Assembly (NCBI RefSeq): GCF_047495875.1
Contig: NC_092465.1
Location: forward strand, 12,470,660 to 12,534,659
DNA length: 64,000 nt
Source of the DNA: Pithys albifrons albifrons
Lineage: Eukaryota > Chordata > Aves > Passeriformes > Thamnophilidae
Reading direction: 5' to 3'
This document shows positions 38,718 to 52,564 of this stretch, one piece after another. The notes below the pieces were generated by a model. The model was given only the letters and a program-made list of their open reading frames with translations. It searched no databases and had not been told where the DNA came from. Every line of letters starts with the position of its first letter. Position 1 is the first letter of the stretch. A program made the translations under genes and the position numbers.

Positions 38718-39775
38718 AAGCCTCAATTAACCAAATTAAATCTGTACTGAACAATGTAATGATCACGACAAACCCCTCTTACCTCCCCAGTCAATTTTGG
38801 AGAGCCTCTCTAATTAAAAAATACCTAATCTTAAAGGATGCACAAAATAAAGGACTTCGAAACGACACAAGACTCTGGAACCTCATGTTTTGCACAAATT
38901 TGATAGTCTTATTAATTTGCAGTTAATGCACTGCCTTTTTTTTAACTCTATTTAGCACTGATAGCAAATTCCCTATGTGTAAAAGACCTCATTACACCTC
39001 CAAGTTGGGTGATTCTGCATCATGTCCCTCTATCAGCACCTGTCCTCAGTGAGCAGAAAATGGAGCTGTTTCCCCACTCTCAATTCTGAGCCAGACTGAT
39101 GTGTGCTGATAACTTCAAGGTACCTTGGGATATCTGCAAGATGGGAAACTTCCTATGGCAAATAGCTTCAGATATCATTCAGGGTTTAATTTATTCATTC
39201 ATCATCTCCTGAAAGCAACATTAGCACTGGCTTTGAGCTGAAAAGCCTCTGCACAATGGATATAGCACTGTATTGAACTTTTCTATCATTTTCAGTGCTT
39301 CCAGGAAAAGCATCCAGACATCCTGGAAGACCCTTGGATTTGCTCTGACCCACTGCTTGGAGTTTCATATGCCATTTCAGGATGGGATCTACACAACCAC
39401 TCGTGTACTGGGCCCCCAAACTAGGGCGGCAGCATCAGAAATAGGCATATTATAAGTTCTTAAAAAATGCAGCACTGGTAGATCAAAACATCTGTGAACA
39501 CTGTGTTTTACTGACAACACACTTCTAACTTTGAAACAAGTACTGCTATCAGGCTATTAGTACAAGCACTTTACTTTGAAGTATGTACTGTAATTCTTGC
39601 TATTTTACTCCCAGCTCTGGAATTCATTTGGCTCAGGTTACTTCTATAATTTATCTTCCCACTGCAAAATTCAGACTGTAATACAACCATTCAGAGTGGT
39701 ATGGGTATGTGCACCCTCTTTCCGTGCCCCTCCTTTATCATGCATGATATTTTCAAAAAGAAACCTTAAAGGGGT

Positions 39776-39791
39776 AAAAAAAAAAAAAAAA
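39776..39791 (+). repeat. A16 homopolymer
   Basis: Sixteen consecutive A residues follow GGGGT. No recognisable retroposed body or target-site duplication lies upstream, so I do not call it a retrogene tail. Similar shorter runs occur at 7115-7128 (T14), 34680-34692 (A13) and 60785-60798 (A14). Confidence 0.9.
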
Positions 39792-41502
39792 GAAAGAGGT
39801 TTTCAATTCCATTGATGTTGGATCTCAGTTTTTCCCATGAGAAAATCACTTAGCACTTCTCTGACTTCGGTGAGTCATTGCTGTTCCCCTGCTGACGCTC
39901 CATACTCCCCTCGTGGTGTTTTACCCAGGCATGTAACTCACCGTGGTGTGGTAGTCATGTTAGCATTTTCTAATAGGCTTCTGGGCTGTCCCCTGAATGT
40001 GATGGCTGAGACAAAAGGTTATGATATGATTTCTGTTTACAGAGCAGGTATGATAAGCTGACATTTGCCTCTAGCTGTTGGGTTTGATAACTCAAGTACG
40101 GCCTACATTAGTGCTCCTCTGAGCTGGCGACATTCTTGTCGAGAGTCATTTTAGAGGAACTTTCCACTGAGCCTCCTAAAAATTACAAGTGAATTTCTAA
40201 TGAATGTGAATGAGGCCGCATCAACAGCTGAGGAAGTTGCAGTGCCTTAATCTCTGTACTCATGTCATCACATGTCATGTCACCTCTGCCACCTCACTGG
40301 CAGTGGTCAGTGCTCTTCTGAAGACTCAGTTTCCTGGCTCCCAGTCTGAGGATGATTTCCTTCACCCAGCCCCCACAAGAACTGGACATGTCCCTCAAAC
40401 GGAGTATGTGCTGCCAGGGAGCATCAGCAGCATGATCTCTTGAGCAGCAAAGCTCCAGCAGCAGATGCCTTTGAATACTTAAATGGCATTTTCCCACCAC
40501 CAACCCCGATTTCACAACTCGTAAGTAACAGCCTGTGTGTGCTCAAAAGGAGAAGGGATCTAGGTCAGGAACTAGGGACAAAAAAACATACTGCAAAAAG
40601 AGTTACTTTGTTCCTCAGGGAACAACAATGCCAGGTAGGCATCAGCACCTTGAAACATCACTGAGGCTGCTGAGGAAGAGGAAGGAAATAAAGCACCCAG
40701 ATAAATCTGTATTGGCACCCTTTGGATTGTCAAAGCCACAGCTGGTGGAGGTGATGGCACACCTAAGCACGCTGGTGGGTTCACAGGGCCTTACTCCATG
40801 CCTCCAGGAATCAGCTGGTCCCGATCCTGACATGTTCACTTAGTAAAGAAAAGAGGAAGAAGAAGAAACAGAGCAGAGGAAGCTACAATGTGAAGGAAGG
40901 GGACGACTACTGCAGCCTTTTGAACTACTAATTGAACAGCAATGGCCACAAATGTCTATGGATATGTACAATTATTCACAGTTATCCCTCTGAGATTTTC
41001 AGTTATTCGGTTGGCCAGCAAATGAGGTTTTGGGCACAGAAATTTTTCAGATTATTGCTTTGTTTCAATTCCTCATTATACATTCTTCTTTTATCTTCTC
41101 TTGACTTTGTCTGTCTCATCTAGTACCAATGCAAGCTACATCCACAGCCCAAAAGAATTGCCAAACACAGTTGTGACAGTACACACAAGTGCTAATTATT
41201 ATTATTACTAAACTGTTGTAACCACAGCTCTCAGCCAAGAAGGGACTTCCAGAGTATAATCCAAATCACAGGTACCTCTATCACCTCTCCTGCCAAACAC
41301 TATGAGACAGACAACTGGGAAATGCAGGCAGACTGGTTAATACATTTTCCTCTGACTCAGATGAAAGAAATCTGTTAGTAGTTGGGCAAAGAAGGAACAT
41401 GAATTGTTCACCTTCAACTACATGATGTTTCTTAATTCATTAGTTTTAAGTCACGTTTTGCTACACTTATTTATGTCCAGTAATGCCACAGTGTGTAAAC
41501 AG

Positions 41503-41540
41503 TTCCACTGACTTTAATGAGCTCCATCTGGGGCTGGATG
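41503..41540. repeat. Fossil repeat fragment, CCACTGACTTTAATGAGCTCC type
   Basis: TTCCACTGACTTTAATGAGC followed by TCCATCTGGGGCTGGA fits one half of the palindromic repeat seen at 16714: a TTGACTTCAATGGAGCT core leading toward a CTGG-type end. The other half is not recognisable. Confidence 0.4.
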
Positions 41541-44500
41541 GAAGATTTGGACTTTGGAAAACAGCACTCATTTCAGGAAAGCGATGGTGTATATCCTTAT
41601 CTCCATCACAGTGCAGTTATATCTCTTTTCATATCCTGAACTTTCAAGCAACACAACACAAGCGACACAGCCTAGTCATGCAGTGGTGGTGAGAAAGGCA
41701 GGGCCAGGTCTCCATCAACCCATGGCAGGCACATCCCCCGTGTTCCAGCCCTTCACCCCGGGTCAGGAGAAAAAGGCAACTCTGATGTTCAAACCAGGAC
41801 ACTTGAGACCAAACTATCATATAGCTGGGAGCATCTTTCGGTTACCAAGCAGGGAAAAGAGCAGAGAGATGGTCTGCATTGAAAAACATCAGCACTGCTC
41901 CCTCGGCATCCTAATTAAAGTTCTGTGACTCGGGCTCCCAGTGGAAACAAAATGCCCATTTTTATCACCTCACCTCATCCCGGGTCTATAGAGAAATGAA
42001 AGGTGAACACAGTGACTGCTAATATCTTTAGCCACATTTACTGAAACCTTTTGACACCAAGGCTATTTTTATTAGCTAAGTGCACTATGCCTCTATCAGA
42101 ATGCAAGTTTTATTGCTTACAGTTCAGCCTTGCAAAAAGCCTTTTCCAATCACTGTCTGTGGCAAAGATAAGCCCTAATGACATGGGGAGAGGTTACAGT
42201 ACCTCCTAGCACAGCCTGGCACTTAGAGCAGCCTTGGACATCCCACGCATTGCTAACTCTTGCAGCCTTCACTCCCCTGCAGGGCTATCTGTACACCAGG
42301 GCTGCAGCCACAAACATCTGGCTTAGCCAGTCAGCTGGACATGTTGAAAGTGTACACATAAAACAGGAATCAACATAGGCCTACGATTTTTGTTCAGCAT
42401 TTCAAAACAGCATAATAAGCAGATTTTATTACTTAGAAGTGGATGATACATTCATTCTCCTCCTCCTCCCAACCTGCTGACCAGAAGCTGCAATGCCCAG
42501 CACTACCCAAGGACCTTCAAGCAACCCCACCAGGTCAGACAAGGCTCATGGTGTCCCCTCTCCAGCACTGTCCCTCTCCCAGAGAAGACCCTAAAGCCAG
42601 AAGATGTTTAATCCAGAGTACTCCCCCTAGAAATTTTTCTACTTTGAGTCCTGAGCCAGAGATGTGTCTTGATATTTAATAACTTTGAGAGTTTTTCCTT
42701 CCAAGCTGTGTCTCAGTTTCAGCAGCAGCAGAATGGAAAAAAAGGGCTGTCTCAGTTTTACAAAAATCTTTTAACTATACCACTGCTTGCAAATGGCTTC
42801 AAAAAAGATCGGACAGAAAACATGCATATGTATGTAAAGCCCTTAATTTTTAATTATATGGGACTCCCTACCTGTCTGTTCTTTTTTTCCTGGAACTGCT
42901 GACTCTTTCAAACCAGTAACCTGTATCCCAAGTGAACAGAAGCAGTTTAGAGTGATACAATCTAGTGTCTAACACCCTCAGAGCATCACATGCCACACCA
43001 ATATTGAGAAACCAGGAACATGAACAGATGCAGTCAGATTGCTCACGGTGGGAGTTCAGAGACAAATAATTCAACCTTTCATCACTCTCTAATCCCAGGA
43101 AAGATATCAAGGTTAAACTACTGAGAAAAATACAGAGAGTGTTAAGCAACATGGATGTCTTTCTGGAAACGTGTAATTAGTCTGCTAGCCACGGTCACCC
43201 AGCTCAAGAATTTGAATTTACAGTAATTCCTTCCTTCACAAGATGCACAACCCAAGTAGGTGCACTTGCTGTCTGCAGCCACAGTGTGGGTTTGGTGTCA
43301 ACCGCGTGCTCTATAATTGGCTCTTTATTGTGAGTTACTGTGAAAGGCTCCAGGCAGTCCCCATAGTCCTTGCCCTTGATCTGGGTTAAGATACTTTGAC
43401 CCATGATCCTTTATAATAAATGATATCCCCCTGTTAAAGAATGCTGCCTTAAACAATATGGGCCTGCCCTCAGGAAATGGGAAAGGAATTTTCCTATAAA
43501 AGCAGATTAAGGAGATTCCACGCAAATTTCATGCATTTTGAATAATCATCTGAACCATGACGAACCAGCTTCCCCTTGCAGGGATCCTGCTTCAAATCTT
43601 TGTAGTTTGAAAACAAATTTAGCTGTCTCTTTCTTGGCAGCAAGGCATGCTCTTTTTCTTGGACTTAGCACATCAGGCTGAGTGTGGCACTCAGGGCAGC
43701 TTTCTCTCGGGCTTGTTTGCCCACCAGACAGAAACCACCAGCCAGGCACCTGTACATTCATGTGCAAGGATGGCTGTAGTTTAAAGTTTATACACAACCC
43801 AGTATTGCCTGTTGAAATGGGAAGAACTCCAGTGCAGGAACCAAAGAGGGATCATTGTGGCCATACCCCTTCTCCTTGGCCCAGCAGGTAACAGAGGCAG
43901 TGAAACCTTCCTGTTGGGTACTGACTTTCTTATTTCATTTTGGTAGCTCATGGAACTTAGGGTTTGGGATTGGACTGTGCTGAGCAGCTGTACAACCTGC
44001 ATTGATGGTAACCCATGGGTTGCCCCCCGCCCTGGGACAGCTCTGAATGTTCTTCTCTCAGTATTTTCCTTTTGCTTAATTTCTGATTTCTCTGCCATCT
44101 CCCTAAACACGATGACAATAGGTGTCCCACTTTTCCAACTCTGGGCTTCTCTCCAGTTCCTCTCTTAGGGGTTTCCCAGTTCTGAGGATGTCTGCACTCG
44201 CCAGTTCCCCCACCAAACCCCTTCTCTAAGGCACATCTCCACTGCTCTTGGTCATGTCTCCACTGCAGTCAGGTATTTCCCCTGCCAGATGTGCACCATT
44301 CCTCCCAGCACCTTCTTGATGGTCAAGGTTGTATCTGCCTCAGCACTTCTGAGGTTCACTCTCTGCGTTTGGAACCAAAGTCAGCCAAAGTCCTTACCAA
44401 GGCATGGTATTTCACATCTTCCTGCTGACCAGGGTCAAATGAAAAAGCAGCAAGGAAACATCATCTACTTTTACAATTTTAATTTCTTAAACAAAATGGT

Positions 44501-45186
44501 CCATTTTGAGGGACATGGCTGTGTTAGTTTGACACAAGCATTTTTTTTCTAGAGTAGTGTGTGGTGATGGAATCCCATGGGACCGTAAGAATTTTAAAGC
44601 ATTACACATTTTTAAAAAATATATACGTAATACAAATTATAACAATTTTCACTATTCTTCCACGAGTTTGTATCAAAATGTTTTGCTGATACTCATGAAA
44701 ATATCAGATTAAAAATTTTTCAGTTTACAAAATGAGTCTTAGGAATCTTTTACACGGAGCAATGTTAATGAGATTGCAGCCATAAGGAGTGAAAGCACAG
44801 AACAGTGTTGTAGTGTATATGTCAGCCCTCATGTGTGCTTTCAGAGAAGGAAGCAAATAAAATGTTTTGCCAGGCTCCTGAAATGGTATGATGTTAGGAC
44901 AAACTCCTGCACAGCTTTACTTACTGGAAAATACAAAAATGCAACAATTATCAGTTGTCATTGCTACAGCTAAACTAGGTGATATTCAAAAGCAATGCTA
45001 TTTTCCGGCAATCAGCATTACAATAAAAGATAGAGAGAGAGTTGCTCTAAAAAGGATGGCACTTTCTTGCGCCAAGTAAATCATTTATGAAATTGGGATT
45101 TTCTTTTAAACAAAAAAGTTTGGGAAAAGAGTATTACAGTTAAAAGCAAAGCAGACAACAGCATGCTAACAGCCTAACGTAAAGTC

Positions 45187-45240
45187 TATTGAAATCAATG
45201 AGAGTCTTTCCACCAACTTCATTGGGGTTTGGATCAAATC
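45187..45240. repeat. Fossil repeat fragment, TTGAARTCAATG type
   Basis: TATTGAAATCAATGAGAG is followed after a short spacer by AACTTCATTGGGGTTTGG and ATCAAATC. Together they form an imperfect inverted pair built on the TTGAAGTCAATG / CATTGACTTCAATGG core typical of ancient sauropsid repeats. Adjacent sequence shows no longer homology that I can follow. The family name is unknown to me. Confidence 0.5.
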
Positions 45241-48200
45241 CTCCAGGAGAATAAGCTATTCTGCAATATCTATTATTACGCACTGTTTTGTTCTGGTAAT
45301 TAGATGCCGGGAGAGCTCAGTGCGATTGTTTAAGGAACTGATCACTCACCCATGGAGACCTGTGTTCAGAGCCTGGGTGGGTTGAACTCAAAGAGGGGCT
45401 GCAGATTCCCACTGAAGCCTGTGTGCATTCCCAGCTCTGCTGCTGCCATCAGGCAGACAGGACAGGCAGCAGCGAAAGAAGGCAAAGGTTGGGCCTGAGC
45501 TGGCAGAGATGTGGTGAGCCCCTGCCCAAGTATACCTGGCTCCTGCCCTTCCTCCAATTCCCCCATTTCCCCTATGCACCGTCACTCATGCAAAGTATTT
45601 TCAAAGTAAAAGTGGACAGCCAGCAGGCTTCAGGTCTGCACAAAGCAGCTCTGTATGGCCCGAGGCATTTTGCACAGCACACTGAGCATCATCGGCATTA
45701 CTAACTATGCAGGGAACATGACCCTGTGTTTGCATCTTGTTTCCAAGGTAAAACGTACTGCTCCTTAGAGGATAGGTCTGAGGGAGGGACTGCAAGTTCC
45801 CTGCAACCAAAACACAAACAGAAAACGGGTACACCATTCAGAAAGGACTCCCACCATGAAGCTATGCATTTGGCTTACTATGAATTCAGGACTCCATACC
45901 ATTAGCAGCCAACAGAAAAAATGGTATAGCCTGAATTCTCAGAGGAGATCGGCATCACAGAGCTCTGCCACTGCAATGAGGCTCAATGCAGAGAGTGAGC
46001 AGACCTATGCTCATCAGTTTGCCAAAGGAAAAAAAAAGGAACAACTAAAGGAAGTTCAGCAGGTTGTGGCTGGGATGAAGACAGTGCTACAGGTTGCTAG
46101 TTCACAATTTCTTCCCATGGAAGACCTGGAAGTCACCAACTAACGTGGAGAGGATGCTGGCTACAACGATCAAAGGCACAGTTCAAAGCCTACCCGCGGC
46201 ACTCCTCGCTGTAGGACAGTGCTTGCAATAAAAGGATGTATCATTTCAGAAAATTATTACAACTTCAGGGAAGAAAAAAATCTTGTGATGACACCTGCAA
46301 ATCAGCCAGTCCTTGAACTTCGATGTTGACATGGCTGTGAGAACACCACTGGGAAACAGCTTGCACACCTGCCCTGCAACTGAGTGCTCTCCCTCTCCAA
46401 AGCCAGAGTCAGAGGTAGACAGAACTTGACCTCGACCTAAGCTGCTGGTGCTTCTCCTGTGAAGAAGTTTCATGGAGACCCCTCCCTGGCACAGCCTAGC
46501 AGCACATGGAAGCAGGGGGGAGGCTTCTAAGCAAGGGCCTGGCATTAATGGCAATGCTTGCTTGAGTCAGGTCTTCCTTACTCCCAGCATTTTTTGCGCA
46601 GCTAAACATTACAGCTAACCTACAGCTGCCTGTCTTTCCATCAGATGGCTGCAGCAGCTGGGGGTCCTCCACTTTTCCTGTTTTTCTTGCTGAAGGGTAG
46701 CCTCTTGCTCACACAGTATGCTGCAAATTCCCAGCTCCCGGTCCCAAACCACCTCTTGGTCTGGGAGCTGGCTCTTTTGCACCAGCAGCAAGAGGCTACA
46801 CTTCAATCTCTGATACTTCAGCAGAACTGAAACCCTCAGATGTGCCACTAGTCTAGATGCAGAACAGCTATCATGCACCATGCTCCATCTGTGATGTCTG
46901 ACTATCTCTCTGCACTGCTGGGCCTCAAAATCGCAGTACATGAAGTATTGCCTCCACTGCTCCCCATCTCAGGTATCACAGGATTTACTAAAACAGGGTG
47001 CAAGCAATCTACAAGAATAATTCAATCAACAAAATCAACTGAATGTGTTTGGATGAGCTTTGGTCACACAAGTGTGAAAACCCCCCAGAAACAGCAGACT
47101 AGTACAGATCTCATGGGGGGACTGCATAGGCTGGTATGGAGCAGTGCTGTGAAAGTGAGCCCCATGCAGTCAAAAGCGTGGCCTCCCTCCCTGCGCCACT
47201 CCGACATCTTGGAGATCTGCAAAAGTTATTTGCAGTAAGAGGCTTTCTTGTAAAACACAAATGAATACCAGCTGTCCAGACAGGCTCAGAGCACAGCCTC
47301 TCTCCTTGGATGGGCTGCGGTCTCCGGGGAAGCCTGCTGGGCTGGTGGGTAGTGCCTTGTCTGTCCATCCAAGGGAGACACACAGGCAGTGGCTGTGGTG
47401 AAAGGGCATCAATGCTCCTCTTGAGGTGTCGCTTGGTAAGCAAACTAAGTGTTTTTTCCCTTAGAGGGGAATATGTGGTTTATTATCAACCCTCACTTTT
47501 TTAAAAAATACATCTCTTTTTAACTTTGAAAACAAATCCCATTTTATGTTACCCAAGGAAGTCTGAGTCTTCCGCACTGTACCCACAGACACGCTTTGGA
47601 TGCACTCATCCATTGCTCCCCTTTGAGCACATTCCTGCCCAGTGCTGGGCTCCAGTGGGGTCTGCCTCTGCATATCCCAAAGCTCCAGCTGGGTTGCTCT
47701 ACCCATTTCTTTTTTTTTTCAATTTACCTTGGAAATAATATTTCCTGGCAACATATTAATGCCCTTTTCAAGGCTCAAAAGAAAATCCAAACAGCAGCAC
47801 AGACCAGAAGCCAAGTGCCTGAGCAATGAGAGCAGTAACTGCTTTGTAGTTAAATATTCATAATTGGTTAATATTGTCATTAATATTTAGTTTTATTTTA
47901 CTTATATGTTTTATCTGTTTAAATAGTTACTTGGCCTTCTCTCCGATAAAACATCACGGACTGTGGCAAATGTTTCACTCTTCTTGCACTGACACAACAG
48001 ACCTCACTTTGATTTGTGGGGTTTTTTCACTGCATATGAGCAAAGGCAAACACACAAGAGATAGCACTGTTTGCTCTTGCTGCTTCTCAAGACTTTCATA
48101 ATTACAGTATGGAGGGACACCAGGCTTTCCCAGTTTCCCAGTCAGGTAGAACAAGGCCAATCCATGTCAGGGACAGTATCCCAGACCCCAGCAGCTCTGG

Positions 48201-48899
48201 CCACTGGGGTGACACATGTAAGTATGTCCCAGTGATGATGCAAGGGCAATGTTCAGGTGCTGGCTTTAAGCATTTGTTGGCTGGGAGTTTCAACTTCCAA
48301 AATTATTTGTAGGTGTAAATGGTGGCATACAACCCTGTACCACTTGTGTGAGAGCTGAATCCTGACACTACCTGACGGTTTTTGCATAGTTAAGACTGAA
48401 GCAGCTCTGAAGGGTTGGCTGGGACCAGCAGCCACAATGAGGGAGTGGTGCTCTGGGGCAGTGCATGGCACTGTGTAGTTTGGAGCTGGTTAGGATTGGT
48501 TTGGTGCAGCTGATGGCCAAGCCAGTAGCCCTGGGGGAGGGAGGAGGCAGGGCAGTGAGTGCCTGGCCACGGTGGCGGGCTGCCAGCCCCAGAGGAACTG
48601 CAGGGCTGGGTGCCACTTCCATCCTCACAGCAGAGACCTCAACAACTCATCTCACTTGTGTCCTCACACTATGGTGAACATGAGGTATCAGGAATGCTAA
48701 TCGCTGCTCAGCTGAACATTTCCCCATAATAACCTTTAATGACTCTGTAATTACTCTTTAAACCATTGACTTTGCAATCATTTTTTAATTCCCCTTTGCC
48801 ACATCTCTCCCTGTGCTACCAAGCTGGCAGGCTGAACTGTAAGTGAATATTAGCCTGCTAAGTTGAGGGTTGTACCACTGCAAGGGCTTTGAAAGAGTT

Positions 48900-48922
48900 G
48901 GGAGGGCAGGGGGAGGGGAGGG
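48900..48922 (+). other. G-quadruplex motif, five G-runs
   Basis: Five runs of at least three G are separated by loops of one or two bases: GGGAGGGCAGGGGG then AGGGGAGGG. Short loops favour a stable quadruplex in single-stranded plus-strand DNA or RNA. No promoter or exon is recognised beside it. Confidence 0.85.
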
Positions 48923-51900
48923 AGGAAACAAAAAGCACAGCGAGATTTTCCCCAAATTGGTTTCCCTCAAAACAAAGCCCTACCACTTTGCTAAGCTGCT
49001 TTAGGGAACGTTTGGAAAAAGCAGGGATCCCTTAGCGACTTGCTCTGCTAAATCTGCAAATAGACTTCTGTGCTGCAAGCACTGATTTTCAGCTGAAACA
49101 AATATCAGAAACTATATAGTGATAATTCAAGGGAAAGACAAGTCCTGGTGAATGAAATTGACTGAATCTGCCCCACTGGAAACTAGTATTTCATTGGAGG
49201 GGGGTTACAGAAGCAGTAAAAGAAACTTGAGTGTCCAAGACTCAGCGTGAAGCCAGCACAAAGCAGGCAGGGACGGGCAGTTTCTTTTCAAGCCTTTGCC
49301 CCCAGGAACAATGGCCCTATTGCAACCACCCTTTGCTTTTTTTCCCGTGATTAACATGCAGCCCATGTGGGAAGAATGGGAATTTATTCTGCAGTTGAGA
49401 TTCCAGAGGTGGTATCGGGTCAGGTGGCTAATCGTTAAATCAAACTGCTGTCATCTTCATTCAGGTCCTGTCACCCAGGGCCACGTTATTACTTGGGTTT
49501 ATGCAAAATAAACAGCTTTGCTAAACATTCCTCTAAAAGAGGGTCAAATAAAGAAGGGAAGGAGGAGATACACCACTGACATCAAGTAAATCCCACGTTC
49601 GCTCCTAGCCCTGCTCCTGCTCTGTCCTGGACTGATTAGATGGGGATGGGGGAAGGAAGGATTTCTTCAAGTTTTTAGGCCTTTGTTTTTATCAGCAGGC
49701 TATTTTTCTCTTTTCTAATTCCACTCAAGGCTCCTTAGTGAGTACTGTTAACTTATTCTTGTCTGGGTCTGGCTAATTCAGTTTCTTTCTTGAACTACAT
49801 AGACTTACAATTCTGTATTTTCTATAGGTGAACTCAGCCATAAGAAATCTCTTATAACTCCTCTATAAAAGACAATCTCTCAGAGGTTTTCTTCAAGACA
49901 CATAGAGAGATGCTTAATGCAAGGCACTTGGAATGTTAATTGCAGTACTGCACACGCACATTTTTGGATCAATGGGTTATTTGGAAATCTTGGGCTTGCT
50001 GCTCTGACAGGTAGCTGAGGGGAGAAAGTCTGCTGGAGTGTTCCTGGTTACTAATGGGCCAAGGCATTAGTGAGGGAGCAGATTACTGCCTGGCACATAG
50101 TGTTAGAGGGAAAACAGTGTGGTATTTTGCAGCAAGGAGAGAAACAGCATCTCAAACCTCTCTTGCATCACTCTACCTCCAGTTTGGCTTCAAAGAGTCC
50201 ATCTGCAAGGATACACAAATGCATGGGATCCAAATACTGGCTCATTCTAGTCACTCCCACCACAGAGCACCACAGTCAAGGACTCTTCACAGAGACCTTC
50301 CCAGCACCATGCTCATGTGATACAAAGGACTGGTCATCCTGCACAGCAGCCTGATGTCCCCAAAATAGCCAGACAGAATGTACAACTGTGAGTGCCAAAG
50401 AGCAGCAATACTGTCCTAGATATAGGAGCAGAATGATACCCCTTAAAAGTGAGGCACTCTGCTGTTTCACCTCCTTCACACTGGCAGCAGTCAAAAACTC
50501 CCCCAACAAACCCCAAACATAAATCCCACCCTCATGATTAACATTCATCTGCCAAGTTTTAAAATATGTTTTTGTTCTCTGTGGCTTGTTGATGCCAGGC
50601 AAAAAGTCAAAACTGGGATTAAAACTGAAGGGCTGTAGCCAGGATACTGTCACTTCTGGTTTCTCTTCCCTCAAGGATTAAAAAGTTACTTTTAATTAAT
50701 GTTGTTTCAAAATGTCAATCCTGCTGTGGCTGCCCCCAGCACTGTTTCCAAAGGCTGGTAAAGGCAAGTGCACTCAGGCTCTTCTGACACCTCTCACAGT
50801 CTGCCTTTTGTGGCACGCACACCCCTGAACCAGCGCACATGAGCCGTCCTGGGGAGTGATGTACCTGTGAAGCCAGGGAAGTGTGCCCATGTGGTGGGTC
50901 TGGCTTGGATGGGTAGGGGCAGGTAAACTCCAGCTTTGAAATGCACTCATGCAGCCTGAGAGGGCCGTGCACAGGTTGAGCTCTGGCATCTATTACAAAA
51001 ATGTTTTCACTGCCTGAGCTCCCTGGGGCAAAGTATTGATCTTCCCAAGCACTGAAAGCCTGTTTCATGTATGAAGAAATCCCCTCCTAGCCCAAACATC
51101 AAAACATCTAAGCGTGAGTCCAGCTTTGCAGAATTATGCCAGCTTATTCCTGGACTGTACACAAATTGGATGCTAAACACACACCAAGGCATATGACTAA
51201 CACATGTCACTTCCTTCCTGCATGCTCTGGCAGCGAGTTCAATTGAAACAGGACTGTCTGAAAAATCCTGCCCCAAAAGGTCAGACACAGAGAGTGTCTC
51301 GGTCCTTCTGGTTTCACAGAGAATCTGGTATGAGGAAAAATTATGGCAAGCAAAAACCGAAGCAGAAATGTGACCACAGCCCCAACCTCTGATTGAAAAC
51401 GCCTCATTGCTAGTTCAACCACAGGCAGACAGACATGATTTAATCCAACTTTTTCACTCCCCTTACTGCTCACTCACACTTTTGCTGCTCCTCGGGGGTA
51501 TAAAACATTTTTTATCCACCCACTGTAGCCAAGGTACATATGCCACAACCACCAACTATGAATTTATTCAAGGTGTGCTCAGAACTTGGCAGGTTGAAAC
51601 AGTTTAAGAAGCCCTGGAACATTTTTAAAACACACGTCCAAGGAATTATGTATCTATTCAGCCATTTGGGGAAGGGGATAGCGCCAAAAGTTCCAGGGAG
51701 CTCTCTAAATAAAACTCAAGTGAAGTGGGAAGGTCCCACTCCCCAAAATGATGGCATGACCCAAATCTTGAATTGCACTTTCCACTGCTAACTGAAAACT
51801 TGGTGCATCATGGATGGAGAGGCCCCACTGGCCACAGCACAGCAGGTGCCACGAGTTCTGCCCTACCAAGGTGGGTGAGCATCTATCTCCCTGGCATGCA

Positions 51901-52462
51901 GGGCCACAGGGCTTTGAGAAGCTGAACACCTGGTGCATCTGGGCCCAGACTACCTCCATCACTCCTGGGCATGACGTGAGGAGCACCACTAGTGCTTCAC
52001 AGATAAAAATGTGAATAATCTGGTCACCTTTCACCTTTGCACCATCTCCCCAGCTGAGGGATTGACAATGAGAGCTATCACAGCAGCTGATTTCCCATCC
52101 TTCACCAGTGGGAAGCAAAAGGGCTGAATCTCACTAAGTGCTCAGGAGAAGTAGCAATTAAAGCCAGCTCTTAGGCCGGAAAGCACCAGCGTGAGATTCT
52201 GGCAGTCCAAGAACAAGAGATTTTAGTGCTCTGTGAGTAAAGGCCAGTACAAAGTTTTTGCCATTAAAAACTTTCACATTACATTTTTGCTCTATTTTGC
52301 AGGGAGTGTAGATCACGGGAAATAAGCTGGCTGAATTGTCTCCCATATAAGCCCATCCATTTGCAAGCAACTGACAGTAAGTAGTCAGAAAGCAAATGAC
52401 TACAATTAAAGGAAGCAAACAAGCAAACCCCTCATTGCTCTGAGACAGGTGGCACAAGAGAA

Positions 52463-52505
52463 CTTACCTCTGTGCACAGTAGGGAAAGAAACGTTCATCA
52501 GCTTG
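52463..52505 (-). other. Abutting splice acceptor and GTAAGT donor (candidate recursive splice site)
   Basis: On the minus strand, CTGATGAACG is followed by a pyrimidine tract TTTCTTTCCCTACTGTGCACAG, given here as seen in two parts: TTTCTTTCCCTAC and TGTGCACAG. AG|GTAAGT comes immediately after. CTGAT can serve as a branch point, and there is no AG between it and the CACAG acceptor. The donor matches GAG|GTAAGT perfectly, with its boundary between 52468 and 52467. Acceptors abutting donors mark ratchet points in very long vertebrate introns. Here two bases (AG) separate the first acceptor from the donor AG|GT, a small departure from the ideal. A donor of this quality can occur by chance in 64 kb. 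Confidence 0.3.
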
Positions 52506-52564
52506 GAATCATTTCACTCCACTGAACAGAAGGATCAGAGTCATGTGACCACTGCTTAAAAAAA

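Larger units (their letters stand above)
36251..45186. other. Unique non-coding sequence with fossil repeat scraps
   Basis: 36257-36793 (+) is open for about 178 codons but opens with TTG, not ATG, and has no recognisable domain. A good acceptor (TCTCTCCCATTGCAG) and donor (GTGAGT) frame 36263-36392 inside it. Fossil repeat fragments lie at 38355, 38692 and 41503. 42005-42180 is AT-rich with AGATAAG at 42166 and TTATTAGC and may be a conserved element. Nothing else is supported. Confidence 0.65.
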
